Origin: Dactylis glomerata | Taxonomy: Eukaryota > Streptophyta > Magnoliopsida > Poales > Poaceae | Reading direction: 5' to 3' | NCBI GenBank assembly: GCA_007115705.1 | Contig: QXEO01000869.1 | Location: 1,054,001-1,118,000, forward strand | DNA: 64,000 nt | Shown here: in pieces, positions 11,660 to 23,939 of the stretch | Layout: every line of letters starts with the position of its first letter | Position numbering within the stretch: position 1 is the stretch's first letter | Made by a program: the position numbers and the translations under genes | Notes under the pieces: generated by a model | The model's input: the letters and a program-made list of their open reading frames with translations, nothing else | Told to the model about the DNA's origin: nothing | Databases searched by the model: none

Positions 11660-14186
11660 ATGGAAAACAAAGAGTTATTTAGTCTTTTTCCTGATTTTAG
11701 ATTTGAAGAGAAAATTGAAAATCCTTTGGAGCTTATTTCGCATAGCAATGTTATTAGTACGAATGCTTTGAATACCATTAATGCTAATGCTATAGAAAAG
11801 TCTAAGCTTGGGGAAGCTGGTTTTGTTAAGTATGATTTTTTTGTCCCCCAGCTTTAGTGGAGAAGGTCTGTTCTGATAATATTTTATCTCCCATATGTGA
11901 TGTTTCTAATGATGCTTGTGCTCCTCATCCTTTTAAAATACCTACGGAGATTGTTGAACGTGTCAGGGATAACTGCTATTTAGGAGATGGAACTGTCCAT
12001 CCTGGTGATCATTTGCTCTTTATACATGAATTATGCGAGTTGTTCCAGTGTGCAGGTATTTCAATGAACCAAGTTAAGAAGAAGCTATTCTCTTTATCAC
12101 TAAAAGGCAGAGCTGAGGAGTGGTATCGACTGCTCCAAGATGGTCGATCTATTGACTGGGATGAAATTGAACCTCTCTTTTATTCTAAATTCTATCCTTC
12201 TAGTCAGGTTTATAAAGATAGGAACTACATTTATAATTTTCATCCGCATGAGGGAGAAAGCATTGCCCAAGCATGGGGAAGATTGAACTTACTAATGCAC
12301 AAATGTCCTATTCATGATCTTCCCCGTAATATTGTTATTAATAATTTTTATGCAAGGCTTTCAGGATATTACAAGGACTATCTAGATGCATGCTTTGATG
12401 GGTCTTTCACAAGCAAGGATGTTGACACCAAGTGGGATCTGCTTGAGACAATTCAAAACAATATTGAAGGTTGGGATAGCGACAAAGGTAAAGGACCAGG
12501 TATAAATTACGAGTTTGATTGCATTAAGTCTTTCGCTGAAACTGCTAATTTTCAAGAGCTTAGTGCTAAATATGGTCTTGATCCTCAAATTATGGTTGAT
12601 TGCTTTAAAGCCTTTGCTTCCCATATGAATGTTCCTAAAGGAAATGGGGACATGTATCATGAACCTTTTAAGGACACTTGCATAGAAAGTGATATTGTTA
12701 TTGATGATTGCAATAAACATGCTCAAACTTCTAAAAGTCCTATTTCTTATAAGCATGTTAATTTTTGTGGAATACATAGACCTTGTGAACAGAGTTACAA
12801 CAAGGAAGATTATTGCATCACCCATGCAAATGAAGAAACCAGTATGTGGCTCAAGGATCTAGATGTGCTTGGTGAAAGGGTTTGTGAGCTTTATCCTTTT
12901 CTTTGTGAATATTGCGGTGAAAAGAGGCACTTTAATTTTCAATGCCCAATTAATCGAACGAGTACCGCAGATTTATATTGTGATGATAAGATTACTTTCA
13001 ATCGGTATGATGAGCTTACTTTGTTTTTGAATTGTGAAGAGATATCTAGAAAGATTGCTTTGGTAGACATGAATGATGTTGATATTAATAGCACCCTTCG
13101 TGGTTGTCATCTCTATTGTGCTAAAGATTGCCTCGCAAATACTTACTTACAAGATCTTATAAAACATGATGTTTTGCCAAGCTATGATAGGACTAATAGA
13201 TGTTTCAATCTTATTAATAGAGAGGAGGAATCCTCCAAAGTTTCTTCTGTTGTTCCTGTCAGCAAACCAGATTATGTGGAGAAGATGCCTTTCCCTCCTA
13301 GAGAATATGTGGAGAAGATGCCCTTCAAGTCTCTCCCTCCTAAAGGAGAGAGTAAGAAGAGTATAAAGAAGAAGAAGAAGAAGAAGAAGAAGAAAAGGAG
13401 TAAGAGGCGAGAGGACACGGTATCTTCCCCTAAGCGTTATGATCCTGCTATAGATTATGATAATTCTGATTGGGATGATGTTCCTATGCCTATTACTTAT
13501 GTTAGTGATCATGATTGGGAAAAGCAATCTACTTTTGATATTGAAAATCTTTTTGGTACCAATTCTAAGGTTATAATTGTTGTACCATTAGTGCTATCCA
13601 TGTTCCTTCTTATGATGATATGTTTGATGAATATGCTTTGGGACATAGTAGTTCTCTATCTTGTGATGATACTAAGCCTCTAGTTTATGATGATGATTAT
13701 AATGTTTTCAATTCACCTACTTTTGGGGAGAAAAATAGTTATGATTACAATATGCCTCCTGTCTTTGATGATTATGGTGATGAGAATAATTATTCTATTG
13801 AATCTGCTCCTACTACTATCGTTCATGTGGGGAGTATTAATCCTTTTATGCATGTGGCTCATGATAGGGATGCTTTACGTGATAGTTATATTGTTAATTC
13901 TATTCATGATGCTACTGAAAGTTATTATGAGAGAGGGAAACATGGTTTGATGGATCTCAACAATATTGAGTTTCCCCTCTTTATGTTGCAATTCTTGAAG
14001 TTGTACTTGTTTTGCCTTCCTATGCTTTTTGCTTTGCGCTTTTATGACTTGTCTCTTTACAAGACTATTTTTCATAGAAAGTGGTTTAGATTTAAATGTG
14101 TTCCATACTTGCTTTTTGATGCTCTCTATTGCTTTAAGTTCCTATATGGCGCCTTTGCCTCAAGCTCTTATATGGCGCCCACATAA
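11660..14186 (+). pseudogene. Gag-like polyprotein of the Gypsy-like element (two frameshifts)
   Basis: It begins MENKELFSLFPDFRFEEKIE. The frame shifts near a T-run and C-run at about 11836-11850, then runs as a long frame through a retrotransposon-gag region (LSLKGRAEEWYRLL...RLNLLMHKCPIHDLP, about 12000-12400) and a zinc knuckle CEYCGEKRHFNFQC (about 12907-12948). A lysine tract encoded by (AAG)n lies at about 13364-13396. A second shift near 13565 leads into an acidic and Tyr-rich tail that ends in hydrophobic segments (...LKLYLFCLPMLFALRFYD...). Total is about 840 codons. Gag would form the particle shell. No enzymatic domain follows, so this family must borrow a polymerase. Confidence 0.75.
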
Positions 14187-17123
14187 GCATCTTTGCAAAT
14201 TACTGCGCCTAGCTCAAAGGCGTTAAAGAAAAGCACTCTTGGGAGATAACCCATTGTTTATTTTTTAGTACTTTTTCTTTTATTTGAGTCTTGGAAGTTA
14301 TTACTACTGTAATGACCCCTCCTTATCCTTTTTATTTCGTTTTTGTGCCAAGAGAAGCCTCTAATTTGAGTGAGGTAAGATTTGGGGATGTTGCTGTCCT
14401 AAAACAGTTTTCGGTGCTGCACCGTAAAAATTCGTGAAAATTCTCTGTATATCTTTTGGACCTGCGATTTCTTGTGCATAAGCCCCAGGTTATATCCAAA
14501 CTTTCATTAGTTGAACACTTTTTTATTTGAGCAACATAAAACCCCTCAAAAATTCGACCTTTGTCAGCTGTTCTGTTTTGACAGATTTCTGCCAATATTT
14601 GTGTTTGCCGCTTTATCGCTTTCTTTTGAGTTCTTTTGATCATGGAACTTTTGGGAAAGTTGCTACAGTAGTATATGCTTAATATGTGGTGGTTTTAGGT
14701 TGAAACCTGAAGCAAAAAGGGTTGATTCTATGTTATGCTTACACTAATGTTGCTAATAGATTTGTGTTTAGTTTTGTATGAAGGAAGTTTTCAAGTGTAG
14801 GGATTGGAGAATGATGAGATGAGTTGAATAATGGATAAAAGCTCAATCTTGGGGATGCCCATGCATCAACCCAAGAAATATCCAAGAATTACAAGCGTCA
14901 AAGCTTGGGGATGCCCCCGAGGCACCCCCTTCTTCATCGGCAAAAATCAGGTCACCTTTCAAGACACTATATTTTTATTGCTTCATGCACTATGCGTTTT
15001 TCTTGGAGCGTCAGTTGTTTTTGCTTTCAGTTTTATTTTGTTTTGTTTGCTCCAATAAATGGTTAGATCACATCAAATTTCTTTTGAAGAAGTTGCCTTG
15101 CTTTTCATTTGCCAAGAACGCTCTAGTTTTCACTCTTATCAAAAACCGAGTGTTCTTCTTTTTCTGCTACTGCTTTTGGTTTTCGTTTCCGCCTTGATTT
15201 GCGTTCAGACCTTGTCATATCTTTTCATCAAGGTGTATTTTTGCCTCTGATCTTTGTTGGTTTTCCTCAAAAGATTTGTTTATAAAATTTTTGAATGGTG
15301 TTGGAAAAGAGAAAAAACTTTATGCAAAAAAGTGGTACAAGAAGGAGCTTGTGTAGACTGCGGCTTAGGCTTTTGCATGTCGTGCTTGATGTCTTTTTGA
15401 TAGTATTCTTAGTGGTTTTGCTGTAGCATGACTTGCCTCAAATAATTGAAATTGCTTAATGAGCCTTTGAAAAAATCATGCATTGTTTTAATTATTTGGA
15501 AGCATTATTTTGGTTTTCTCCTTGATGCTTTATTTGGGTTGACTTGGCGCATGCTCACACATGTTAGACTCTTACAAAGTCGTCAATAGCCTCTATGATC
15601 ATTTAGTTTTTGAATTTTGATACCATCTTATGCTTCTTTTAATGTCGCTTTGTCGCTTTGCATGATTATGGCCGTTATTGCTCTCTTAATTGGTCGCTCC
15701 CAGTCTTTTGCTAGCCCTCGCCTTGTACTGAGTATGAGCTCTACTCGTGCATCCTACTCCTAAAAACCAAGTTTTCCAAAGTGTCCACCATACATACCTA
15801 CTAGCAATTTGCTATTCCAAGTAAATTTGACTTGCTTTTATTATCGCTTCAAATTAAACTCTTACCAGTGTTATGCGAAAATTGGTCAGTAAAGCTCTCA
15901 CGAACCGGAAGGCACACTTTACTTTTTCTTGTTCTTAAAAAATTGACATTGTGGTCTCTTATGTTGAGTTGTTATGCTTGCAAGTTGTAAGTTGGATACT
16001 AGCCCATCCATGCTGTCATGGGACAAGCTTTCAACATTGCACTTCTTATTTGAGTTGATATCGTGATGTTTTGTTTATGGATGCCCGCGGTGTGAAATGA
16101 ATTGGGAATCTTGCGGGGATCATGGAGTTTGTATATATGTTAGGGAAACGCCTGGGCCGCCAATCTAAGCCATGCATAATTCATGGTGGAAATTTGCAGC
16201 ATACCCATGGTGGACATTCGACGACGCATCTCACAATAAAAAGCTAAACAAATGGCAAATAAAAGAGATGTCAAGGTGTTCATTGTCTGCTTGTCCTGTC
16301 ATTTTGATGTGGGCTTGTTCCATGTCATCGGGCACGGAGGTACCCCGTTGGCGGTTCTCGATGATACATATATACTTACAATGACAAGAGCCTTGCTTGG
16401 GACTCTAAGTTGAGTAGCATGAGGTTTGGGTACTCGTATTCACGGGACACGAGGTTTTCAACTTATGATTTGTCAAGCATATGCATCATAATTGTTCTCG
16501 CATTAACTCTAACCATTCAAGATGCTTATGATGGGGGCAATGAGAGCTCAAAGCCGGTAAGTAACATAATTTTTGAAGGTTATAAAACTTGCAATCACTG
16601 CTTCCCTCCGCGAAGGGCCTTTCTTTTACTTTTATGTTGAGTCACCACCTTCTATCTTTATGCACCATTAAGAGAGCATAGTTGTCATTCTTAGTATAAT
16701 GTGCATTGTCCCAAAGTTTTCATTGAATGATTCATATTGTTGGTTTCACTTGTTCTCAAATTATTTGTATCTAGTTGCCCTCTTAAACTTGAAGGTGTCC
16801 TTTGCATTTATGTTTTGCTCTCCATGAAGGACAAGCTGAAAACCATTTGTATGTTTTTCCTTATGATTTGAACACACATTTGACTTTCATTGTTTCATTT
16901 TCATGATCTTTTGTTTGTGTTCATTTGCATGTTTATAACATGGTTGCCAAGTTTCTATTATCAAGATTATGTCTTTCATGCCCATGTTGTAAGTTCTTTG
17001 ATCTCAGCTCCCAAATGCTTACATATATGATCAAGATTGTGTAGGTGCATGTCACCTCAAAAAATATTTCTTTTGTTATCACTTACCTACTCGAGGACGA
17101 GCAGGAGTTAAGCTTGGGGATGC
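14187..17123 (+). other. Long non-coding 3' interior of the Gypsy-like element
   Basis: 2.9 kb without any supportable coding frame, where pol would lie in an autonomous element. It contains CTTGGGGATGC at 14848-14858, 14904-14914 and 17113-17123, the last being the presumed polypurine tract next to the 3' LTR. Confidence 0.8.
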
Positions 17124-18667
17124 TGATATGTCTCAAACGTATCTATAATTTTTGATGCTCCATGCTTGTTTTTACACCATTTGCCTTGTGTTTCGTTACA
17201 CTTCGTGGCGTTTTTATGCAATTTCCGGAACTAACCTATTGACAAGATGCCACAGTGCCAGTTCCCTGTTTTCTGCTGTTTTTGTATTTCAGAAAAGCTA
17301 CACAGGAAATATTCTCGGAATTGGATGAAACAAGTTCCTGAAGTCTTATTTTTCCCGGAAGCTTCCAGAGATCCGAAGAGGCGAAGGAGTGGGGCCACAG
17401 GCCAGCCTCACACTAGGCCAGCGCGGCCCAGGCCCTGGCCGCGCCGCCTAGGTGTGAGGAGGCCTGGGGCCACTCCTGACGACACCCCTTCACCTATAAG
17501 AAGCCTCGGGACGGAAAACCCTAAGGGAGTCAGTGAAATTTCCAGAACAGTTCCGCAGCGCCGCCGCCGTCGAAGCCAAATTTCGGGGGACAGAAGTCTC
17601 TATTCCGGCACCCTGCCGGGACGGGGAAGTGCCCCCGGAGCCATCTCCATCGGTCTCCATCGCCGTCTCCGCCGTCTCCATCGACCTCACCGCCATCTCC
17701 ATCAACCTTGCTGTCTCCTATGATGAGGAGGGAGTAGTTCTCCCCCAGGGCTGAGGGCTCTACCGGTAGCTATGTGGTTCACCTCTCTGTCCCATGATGT
17801 GATCTTTATGTGATCATGAGCTTTGTATCATGTTGAGTAAGTAGATGTTACTCTTCTATATTATGTGTACTCTAGTGATGTTATTAAAGTAATCTATTCC
17901 TCCTGCCATGGTATAACGGTGACAGTGCGTGCATCATGGTGGTACTTGGTCTAGGCTACGATTGTGATCTTTTATGGATCACGAGAATAATTATCACTAT
18001 GATAGTATTGAAGTGATCTATTCCTCCTTTCATGGTGTAATGTTGACAGTGTGTGCACCGTGTTAGTACTTGGTCTAAGTTGCAATAATATCTGTCTTGA
18101 ATTATGATTTGATTTGGATATCTCTATGAGTGGTGTTTGTCAAGTACTTGATGAACTTTAAGGGGTGCTTCTGTAGCCACTACGCAATGATTAGTGTTGT
18201 TCAATAGGAGAGTAATTCAGAGTACCATAGTGAAGAGAAGTTCTCTATTTGTTCAATTATGTTATATTTGTTGGGAGTGTGTCCACTAGTGAAAGTATGA
18301 TCCCTAGGCCTTGTTTCCAAGCTTTGCACACCGTTTACTTGTTGTTTTGTTACTTGTTTGCTCGCAGCGATTTTTATTCCAGATTGCATTTACTACTTAT
18401 AATCATCTATACCACTTGTATTTCACTATCTCTTCGCCGAACTAGTGCACCTATACATCTGACAAGTGTATTGGGTGTGTTGGGGACACAAGAGACTTTC
18501 TGTATCGTAATTGCAGGGTTGTTTGAGAGGGATAGCTTTGACCTCCTCCTCCCTGAGTTCGATAAACCTTGGGTGATCCACTTAAGGGAAACTTGCTGCT
18601 GCTCTACAAACCTCTGCACTTGGAGGCCCAACACTGTCTACAAGAATAGAAGCGTGTGTAGACATCA
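17124..18667 (+). repeat. 3' LTR of the Gypsy-like element
   Basis: Same length as the 5' LTR and about 2% different by hand count. Followed by the CTTCC duplication, after which LINE ORF1 resumes in frame. Confidence 0.95.
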
Positions 18668-21167
18668 CTTCCTCAAGCTGTTTTAACGAAGTAATTGAAT
18701 GTTTGATTTCCGAAGCATTTGTTCCTAGAGAAACACCTAATGTGGTAGCCCTAGTTTCTATATCAAGGTCTGAAAATTTAGAAAAGGATAGGTTTGATTT
18801 GGTACCTGGCGTGATGGCGTGGATGCGTCTTTCGGCCAGCTGCGTTGCACGCTCTATTTGCGTGGTGTCGCTGTTGTGTTGCATCCTCACCCTCTGACTT
18901 GAGTGCACCGGCGATGCTATCTTCTCGCTGATACCCCCAAACGCGATAACATCTTCGATCCTTCTTGACTTGGATGACGGCGTCGATGGCGAGAAAGGAA
19001 CCACGGCTATCCGCGGTGCACCTTTACCGAGCGACGCGCTTTTCTCGCATCTAGAAGGTGTATTCTCTGAAGTCTTTGAATAGATGCTCCCATCGTTTCT
19101 CTTGCTTGGAGAAAGGAGTGCGGCCCCCTTTGCAGCGAAGAGAGGAGAAGCAGGCATCTTCTGTCCATGTAGAAACGTTCTCGAGCTCTCCGGAGAGGCG
19201 CGAAAGGAGTTCTTGGTCAGGCTAGCATGCACAGCTCCTTCTGCCCTGGAACTGTCTATGTCGGAAACCACGGCAGCGTCAATGGCGACGGCAGGTGCCA
19301 TGATCTTCACTGCAGCCACGGTAGCCGAAGGTGTTGCCAAGGGGACCGAGGCCACAGAAGGAGTCGCGGCAGGGATATCTGCCCCGGCAGCGCTCTCGGC
19401 ACCGAACACGGCCTGCACCTTCACGGCAGTAGGCTGGGCCGCGGCGATACACTTTTCTGCCCCGGCAGCGCTGTCGGCATCGAAGGCGGCCTGCCCATCC
19501 ACGGCAGCAGGGAGGGTCGCGGCGGTGCAATCTTCTGCGCCAGGGGCTTGCGCAGCGTTTGTTGTCGCGGCAGCCACATCCATCGATTTTTCTGCCGTGA
19601 CAGCAGAGGGGGCCAGGGAGTTGATGAAAGCTGCTATTTCAATTTTTGATTGCTCCATCATATGTTTGACTCTAGGAGAGAATTTGACCCTGGAGGAGAA
19701 ATCTCCGGCTAGCTTGTTGATGTCAGGGCCATTCGAGGCCGCATTTTTAGAGCCTTCCTGATCTTGGCGGTTATGAGCAACGTCAGTCTCCATGGCATCG
19801 AGGTTTTTTTGAGTATCAGAGGCACTGTCACCGTTGTTTCCGTGACCATCATTATCAGAGTGGTCTTCCCCAAGGTTAACCTCCGTGGTCATCACAAGAT
19901 CTCTTTGAACCTCCACTTCGAAGGAGATATCATAAAAGCCATCTGCCATGAAAATTCTCTCCTTTGCAGGGATTCTCCTAAAGTCAAGACAGCCAACTAG
20001 GATCCGGAGGACACCTTTCTCTCTAGTATATTTCATATCAACCTTGAGTGTCTTACCAAAGAGTGTTCCCAGCGACCACATCGCCAGAAAATCACCAATT
20101 CTCCTTTGAGGGATGCCAGACATCAAAATCCAGATTTTCGGGAGCTTGCTAGTGGGTTCCATGGAGGAGACACACTGTTCAAAATCAAGCTTAATGCTGC
20201 TGTTTGGGACATGAAAGGTGCCAAACCTTGCAAGCCTCTCTATCTCGTCTCTGTCCGGGAAGGTGACCTTGAAGACGTTGTGGCCAACCTGACGACAGTC
20301 CCAGGTGAAGTTTTCAACTGGAACAAGCCTCTGAAGCTGAGCAACGATACCGGGGATGGAGAGTTCCCCACCAGTAACTGAGAGAAGCCCTAGGTGCGTG
20401 TTCTCCAGTTTCGGCGGACACTCAAAGAACATCAGCTTTTCGTCGGAGATACCATGCAGAATTAGCTGAGGCTTGGGGGCTGAAAGTAGATGGCAATCAT
20501 CCGGCTTGTGCCCGACCTACTCACAATACTCGCACAAAATAATAGTGCATTCGAAGAAGAGATGGCCGTTGCTACCACAGCGATAGCACGATTCTTTCTT
20601 CGCCTTCTTCTTGCCCTTGGACTGAGGGTCGACAATTCCACCAGCCACATTAGCGGAAGAGCTCTCACCATGATTAGCCTTTTTGTGGGCTAAGACAGAA
20701 GCGGAATCCCCAGTTTCAGCTCCTCTATTGTTGTTTGATCTAGCCCTGTAGGAAGGCCGCCCTCCCCGATAGTTGGAGTTCTTGTATTGGCGCTGGTTTC
20801 CGTTGCCTTGGCCACCACGCCGAGGGCCATTCCCGGCAAAGCCCCCTCCAGCGTTGAAGTTCTCCTGCGGCGAGGTAAACCCTAGGCCGCCCTGCGAGGT
20901 TTGCGGAAAGGCGGAATTGCCATTCCCGCCTTGGAATTGCTGGAGCTGGTTGCCTTGCGGTCCGGCGTTGAATCCAAAGCCGGCATTTGACGCGAGACCA
21001 CTCGCGGCGAAGTTATTCTGGCCACCGCGCTGGGGGAAGGTGGCACCATTGCCGCTTCCGCCGATGCTCGAGCTGGAGGAGAAGTTGCCCCCGCCTCCTT
21101 GACGCAGCGCGCCGAAGAGGCCAGAGGAGCCGGCACCCTTGCCAGTGGGATCGGGATGACCAGCCAT
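18668..21167 (-). pseudogene. LINE ORF1 (nucleic-acid-binding protein), 5' part
   Basis: From the ATG at 21167 (MAGHPDPTGKGAGSSG) the frame encodes a Gly/Asn/Gln-rich region, a zinc knuckle CYRCGSNGHLFFEC and a second knuckle CEYCE-x-VGHKPDDC. A TAG at 20517-20519 falls inside the second knuckle. The frame then runs through a DUF4283-like fold (WDCRQVGHNVFKVTF...PKIWILMSGIPQRRIGDFL) and a long Ala- and Ser-rich linker. It is cut by the Gypsy element after KQLEE and continues at 9975-9708. The two parts plus the duplication give 2,763 nt, an exact multiple of three (about 920 residues). ORF1 proteins coat LINE RNA and accompany it to the target. Upstream frames to 21838 overlap the 5' UTR and are doubtful. 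Confidence 0.85.
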
Positions 21168-21875
21168 GGCGATGGGACAATCGCCTCGAGACACGGGGGC
21201 GACACCTCTCTGGCTGCGCCAGTGGAACCCTAAAATTCGATATAGGCCGGACTGCCTGGGTGACGCAGTGCTAAAGCCAGAAGCGGTGGGCTGATCCGAA
21301 CCCGGCGGGCCGGGACTGGGCCTGGCAGAGTGCTTCTTGATCCAAATCGCGGAAGCATCAGGTTTGAAAATCTTTCCCCGGCTAGCCGTCGACGGAGACG
21401 AGGACGACGCGGAGGAATGGCGACGCCGGTCCATTCGTTGGTGAGAATGGTGTGTTCCACGAATGTCGTCGGTGCCAACACCGGCAATTTTACGCCAGAC
21501 CAGCTCCCTAGGGAGGTCGACGGCATTGGGCTCATCGATGAAGGATCCGGCGTAGCAGCATCCCATGATCTGCTGTGAAGGATGTTGCCGCACTCCTGCG
21601 CCAACGACCGTTGGACAGCTTTCTTGCGCCATCGTTTCAGGCATTGAGACTCAGCCGAGGAGGAAAGCGAGCGGTTTGGGGAGGGGGAGATGGAGGACGG
21701 GAAGAAGGGGGACGTACCTTGATGCTCGCCGGTGGCCGAGGGGGAAGCGTCTTCCTCCCCGGCGCCGGCGCGATCCGCTTCCGGCGAGGTGGTCGCCCAG
21801 AATCGCCCTGGAAGCCGCCCTAACGGCTCTCCGCTCATCGCGCCTTAAGTTCTGAACCTCAAGCAAGTTGCTATC

Positions 21876-21992
21876 AATGGGAATTCGTCTGCTGAGGTGT
21901 TTGAGTCTATCATGTAGTGCGAAGGATGGACCGGGTTGTTCCGTGGTAACTTTGTTAATGTCATTCGAGTAGCCCCGAGCAAAGCAATTGAG
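21876..21992 (+). pseudogene. BT1-like: BT1-like exon 1, 3' part (after the LINE)
   Basis: Reading resumes exactly at the second copy of the 15-bp target duplication (21876-21890) and continues AEVFESIM, stop, CEGWTGLFRGNFVNVIRVAP and SKAIE. It ends at a canonical donor (GAG|gtaatt). The in-frame TAG is at 21915-21917, where relatives have Lys. Joining this piece to 5865 restores frame, which shows that the LINE split a continuous exon. Confidence 0.92.
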
Positions 21993-23472
21993 GTAATTAA
22001 CTTCCTGGTGGCTATCATGTTTTATTGATTGTGCACCGTGGTTTTCTTTTTTTGATATTGACTGTTCTATGTTCTGCTTTGTGATGGACATGCAACCCAG
22101 AAAATTGTTAACAATCATGTGGAGAATCTTTTCTGTGTATTTTCCATTTTATTAACATGTCAATGTCTAAAATACAAAGCTACGCATTACTTGTTGTAAA
22201 TCAGTGTTCGTTTGTGTCACAAGTTTTCGCTTTGGGCCCTATGGCCAAGCGCCTATGTACAGTTAACCCAAGACTTATAGCGGCAATAGAATAGGGCGTC
22301 TTTGTTTCAATCAGCCTAGAGTTATCGAAAGTAACATAAAAATTTGCTATTATATCTCACTGAGTAGTTGTCCAATGTCTTATAAGCTGAGATTAGACGA
22401 ACATGAATTTAGGCTTTCCCGAGCTGAGCTACTTTTAGGTTTTAGCTGCGTAGTTCAAAAGAGACCTCAATCATCTATGTAATTCATCATACCATAAGAC
22501 CACAGTTTGTGTGTTTATGAATATTTTTAAACATTTTAGTAGTGGAAATTAACTAAAATGTGTTCTTTACTTCACTGTGTTTCCCCTTTTTTGATAATTA
22601 CCCTGTATTGTGCTTGGTTTGTGATTTACATCCAAACCTTGAAATTGTTAACTAAAATGTGGAGTATATTTTTCTGTGGATTTTCCCTTCTGGTTAACAT
22701 CCGCAGACACAGCTAGGCATTTTTTTTAGTGTAAATAGTGTTTGTTTCTGTCCAAGTTTTGGCTTGGCCAAGGCCAAGCCGGCAAGCCCCTGTGAGTTTA
22801 ACACAAGACTGTCCGGCTACCTTTTTTCTTTTACGTAGCTTATCGAGAATAACTTTGGTATTAAATCTCAGAGTAGTCCAATGTCTTATAGGCTAACCTG
22901 ACCCAAACATCTATTCAGGCCTTTCCTGAGCTAGGCCATTTTTGGCTAATCCAGCATAGTTCAGAAGAGACCTCAAGGATTATTGCACTTCATTATATCA
23001 TAAAACCAGAGTGTAAGTTATATGAATTATATTCACTCGAATCATCTCAATATAGTATAGTTCTCATTTTGGCCCTAGCGACCTTTTAAGGTCGGTATAC
23101 AAGTGCCTCTATGATTGGGTTAACAGAGCCAGTTTGAGGTTTATATAGCAAGTAGTCACTTTCATTTACCTCTTATTTATCAGAGCACAATTTTGTACAA
23201 TTAGATTCACCATTTGAAGATTTTAATGCAAGAAGTATTGACTGGATGAGAACAGGGCTATAATCTTCCATCTTGTCTGGACCATCCAATCTAATTTATT
23301 TCTTCATTTTCTTAAAACTCTGTATCACATTTCGACTGGAGCACCGAGCATTAGCACTAGTTCTGGTAATCTTTTTTTATTGCCATGGTGCTGCACCCTT
23401 GTTTAACTCAAGGATTAACTCAATGTTAATGCTCTGTAGATTCTAACCTCCAATGGATACTGGATTGAGAAT
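21993..23472 (+). other. BT1-like intron with an old internal tandem duplication
   Basis: Original intron sequence of the carrier gene. About 22015-22520 and about 22556-23030 are diverged copies of one segment. Shared landmarks in order: GTGGAGNAT...TTTCTGTG, GGCCAAG, CCAATGTCTTATA(A/G)GCT, TTCA(A/G)AAGAGACCTCAA and CATAA(G/A)ACCA. No coding capacity was seen. Confidence 0.7.
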
Positions 23473-23477
23473 GTTCC

Positions 23478-23939
23478 TGACGCGGGGTTACCACGGTAAT
23501 GTTCATAGATTATGGACTAGGGTTTTGGGGAAGGAACGCGTGGATGAAATCGACGGCAGACGAACACAGAGAAACATAAAGTTTACCCAGGTTGCTTGTC
23601 TGATCTTGATTGATGATGAAAGTTACAAAGTGCCTTGATGGCTATGGTGGTGAAGATGCAATCTTACTTAGGGCAGATCGTATCGAGGTTGCGAGAGGGC
23701 CTCTCCTGGATCCCTCCTGGACTTTATATAGTAGGCCAGGTCTCAGGTGTCCTTGTCCGGGGAGGTTACAGATCGTAACTTGACCTAATCTGTAGACTAG
23801 CCTTGCACGCCAAGTCTTAGCTACTTGCGGGCCTATTTAGCCGTGGGCTTTGGTAAGGCGGCTTCTTCTTCATGGGCTTCTCTGCTGGGCTGCACCGCAT
23901 GTACGAACAGCGGGTACCCGAAGGGTTATGCCCACAACA
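23478..23939. mobile_element. Solo LTR, 462 bp
   Basis: Begins TGACGCGGGG and ends CCCACAACA (TG...CA), flanked by the perfect 5-bp duplication GTTCC (23473-23477 and 23940-23944). There is no internal domain or partner LTR. It contains TTTACCCAGGTTGCTTG and a TATATAG segment typical of small grass LTRs. Best read as unequal recombination between the LTRs of a former element in this intron. Family not identified. Confidence 0.82.

Larger units (their letters stand above)
9976..18667 (+). mobile_element. Gypsy-like LTR retrotransposon, gag only (non-autonomous), 8.7 kb
   Basis: The two LTRs are each 1,544 bp (9976-11519 and 17124-18667), start TGATATGTC and end ATCA, and are flanked by the duplication CTTCC (9971-9975 and 18668-18672). 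A primer site TGGCGCCGTTGCCGGGG (11530-11546) is complementary to the 3' end of plant tRNA-Asp. The polypurine-type tract TTAAGCTTGGGGATGC abuts the 3' LTR. The interior has a gag-like reading frame but no protease, reverse transcriptase or integrase that I can find. My hand count gives about 31 differences between the LTRs (about 2%), mostly transitions, so a recent insertion. Gypsy assignment rests on LTR type, PBS and gag style. Confidence 0.93.
5866..21875 (-). mobile_element. L1-type LINE, about 7.3 kb, full length, interrupted by a Gypsy element
   Basis: The insertion is flanked by a perfect 15-bp duplication AATGGGAATTCGTCT (5851-5865 and 21876-21890). A short poly(T) at 5865-5872 marks the minus-strand poly(A) tail. 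Excluding the nested 8.7 kb LTR element (9976-18667 plus one 5-bp duplication), about 7.3 kb remains: a 5' UTR of about 0.7 kb, ORF1, ORF2 (endonuclease, reverse transcriptase, C-terminal zinc-binding region) and a 3' UTR of about 200 bp. It contains several stops and frameshifts and is not competent as it stands. Confidence 0.95.

Noticed and set aside
11101..11682. 193-codon frame across the Gypsy 5' LTR end, with a partial copy at 18249-18686
   Set aside because: It crosses the LTR end and primer site and is only duplicated because the LTR is duplicated; no homology.
19084..19761. 225-codon plus-strand frame rich in Ala
   Set aside because: It is the antisense shadow of the Ala-rich linker in LINE ORF1; no start context or homology supports it.
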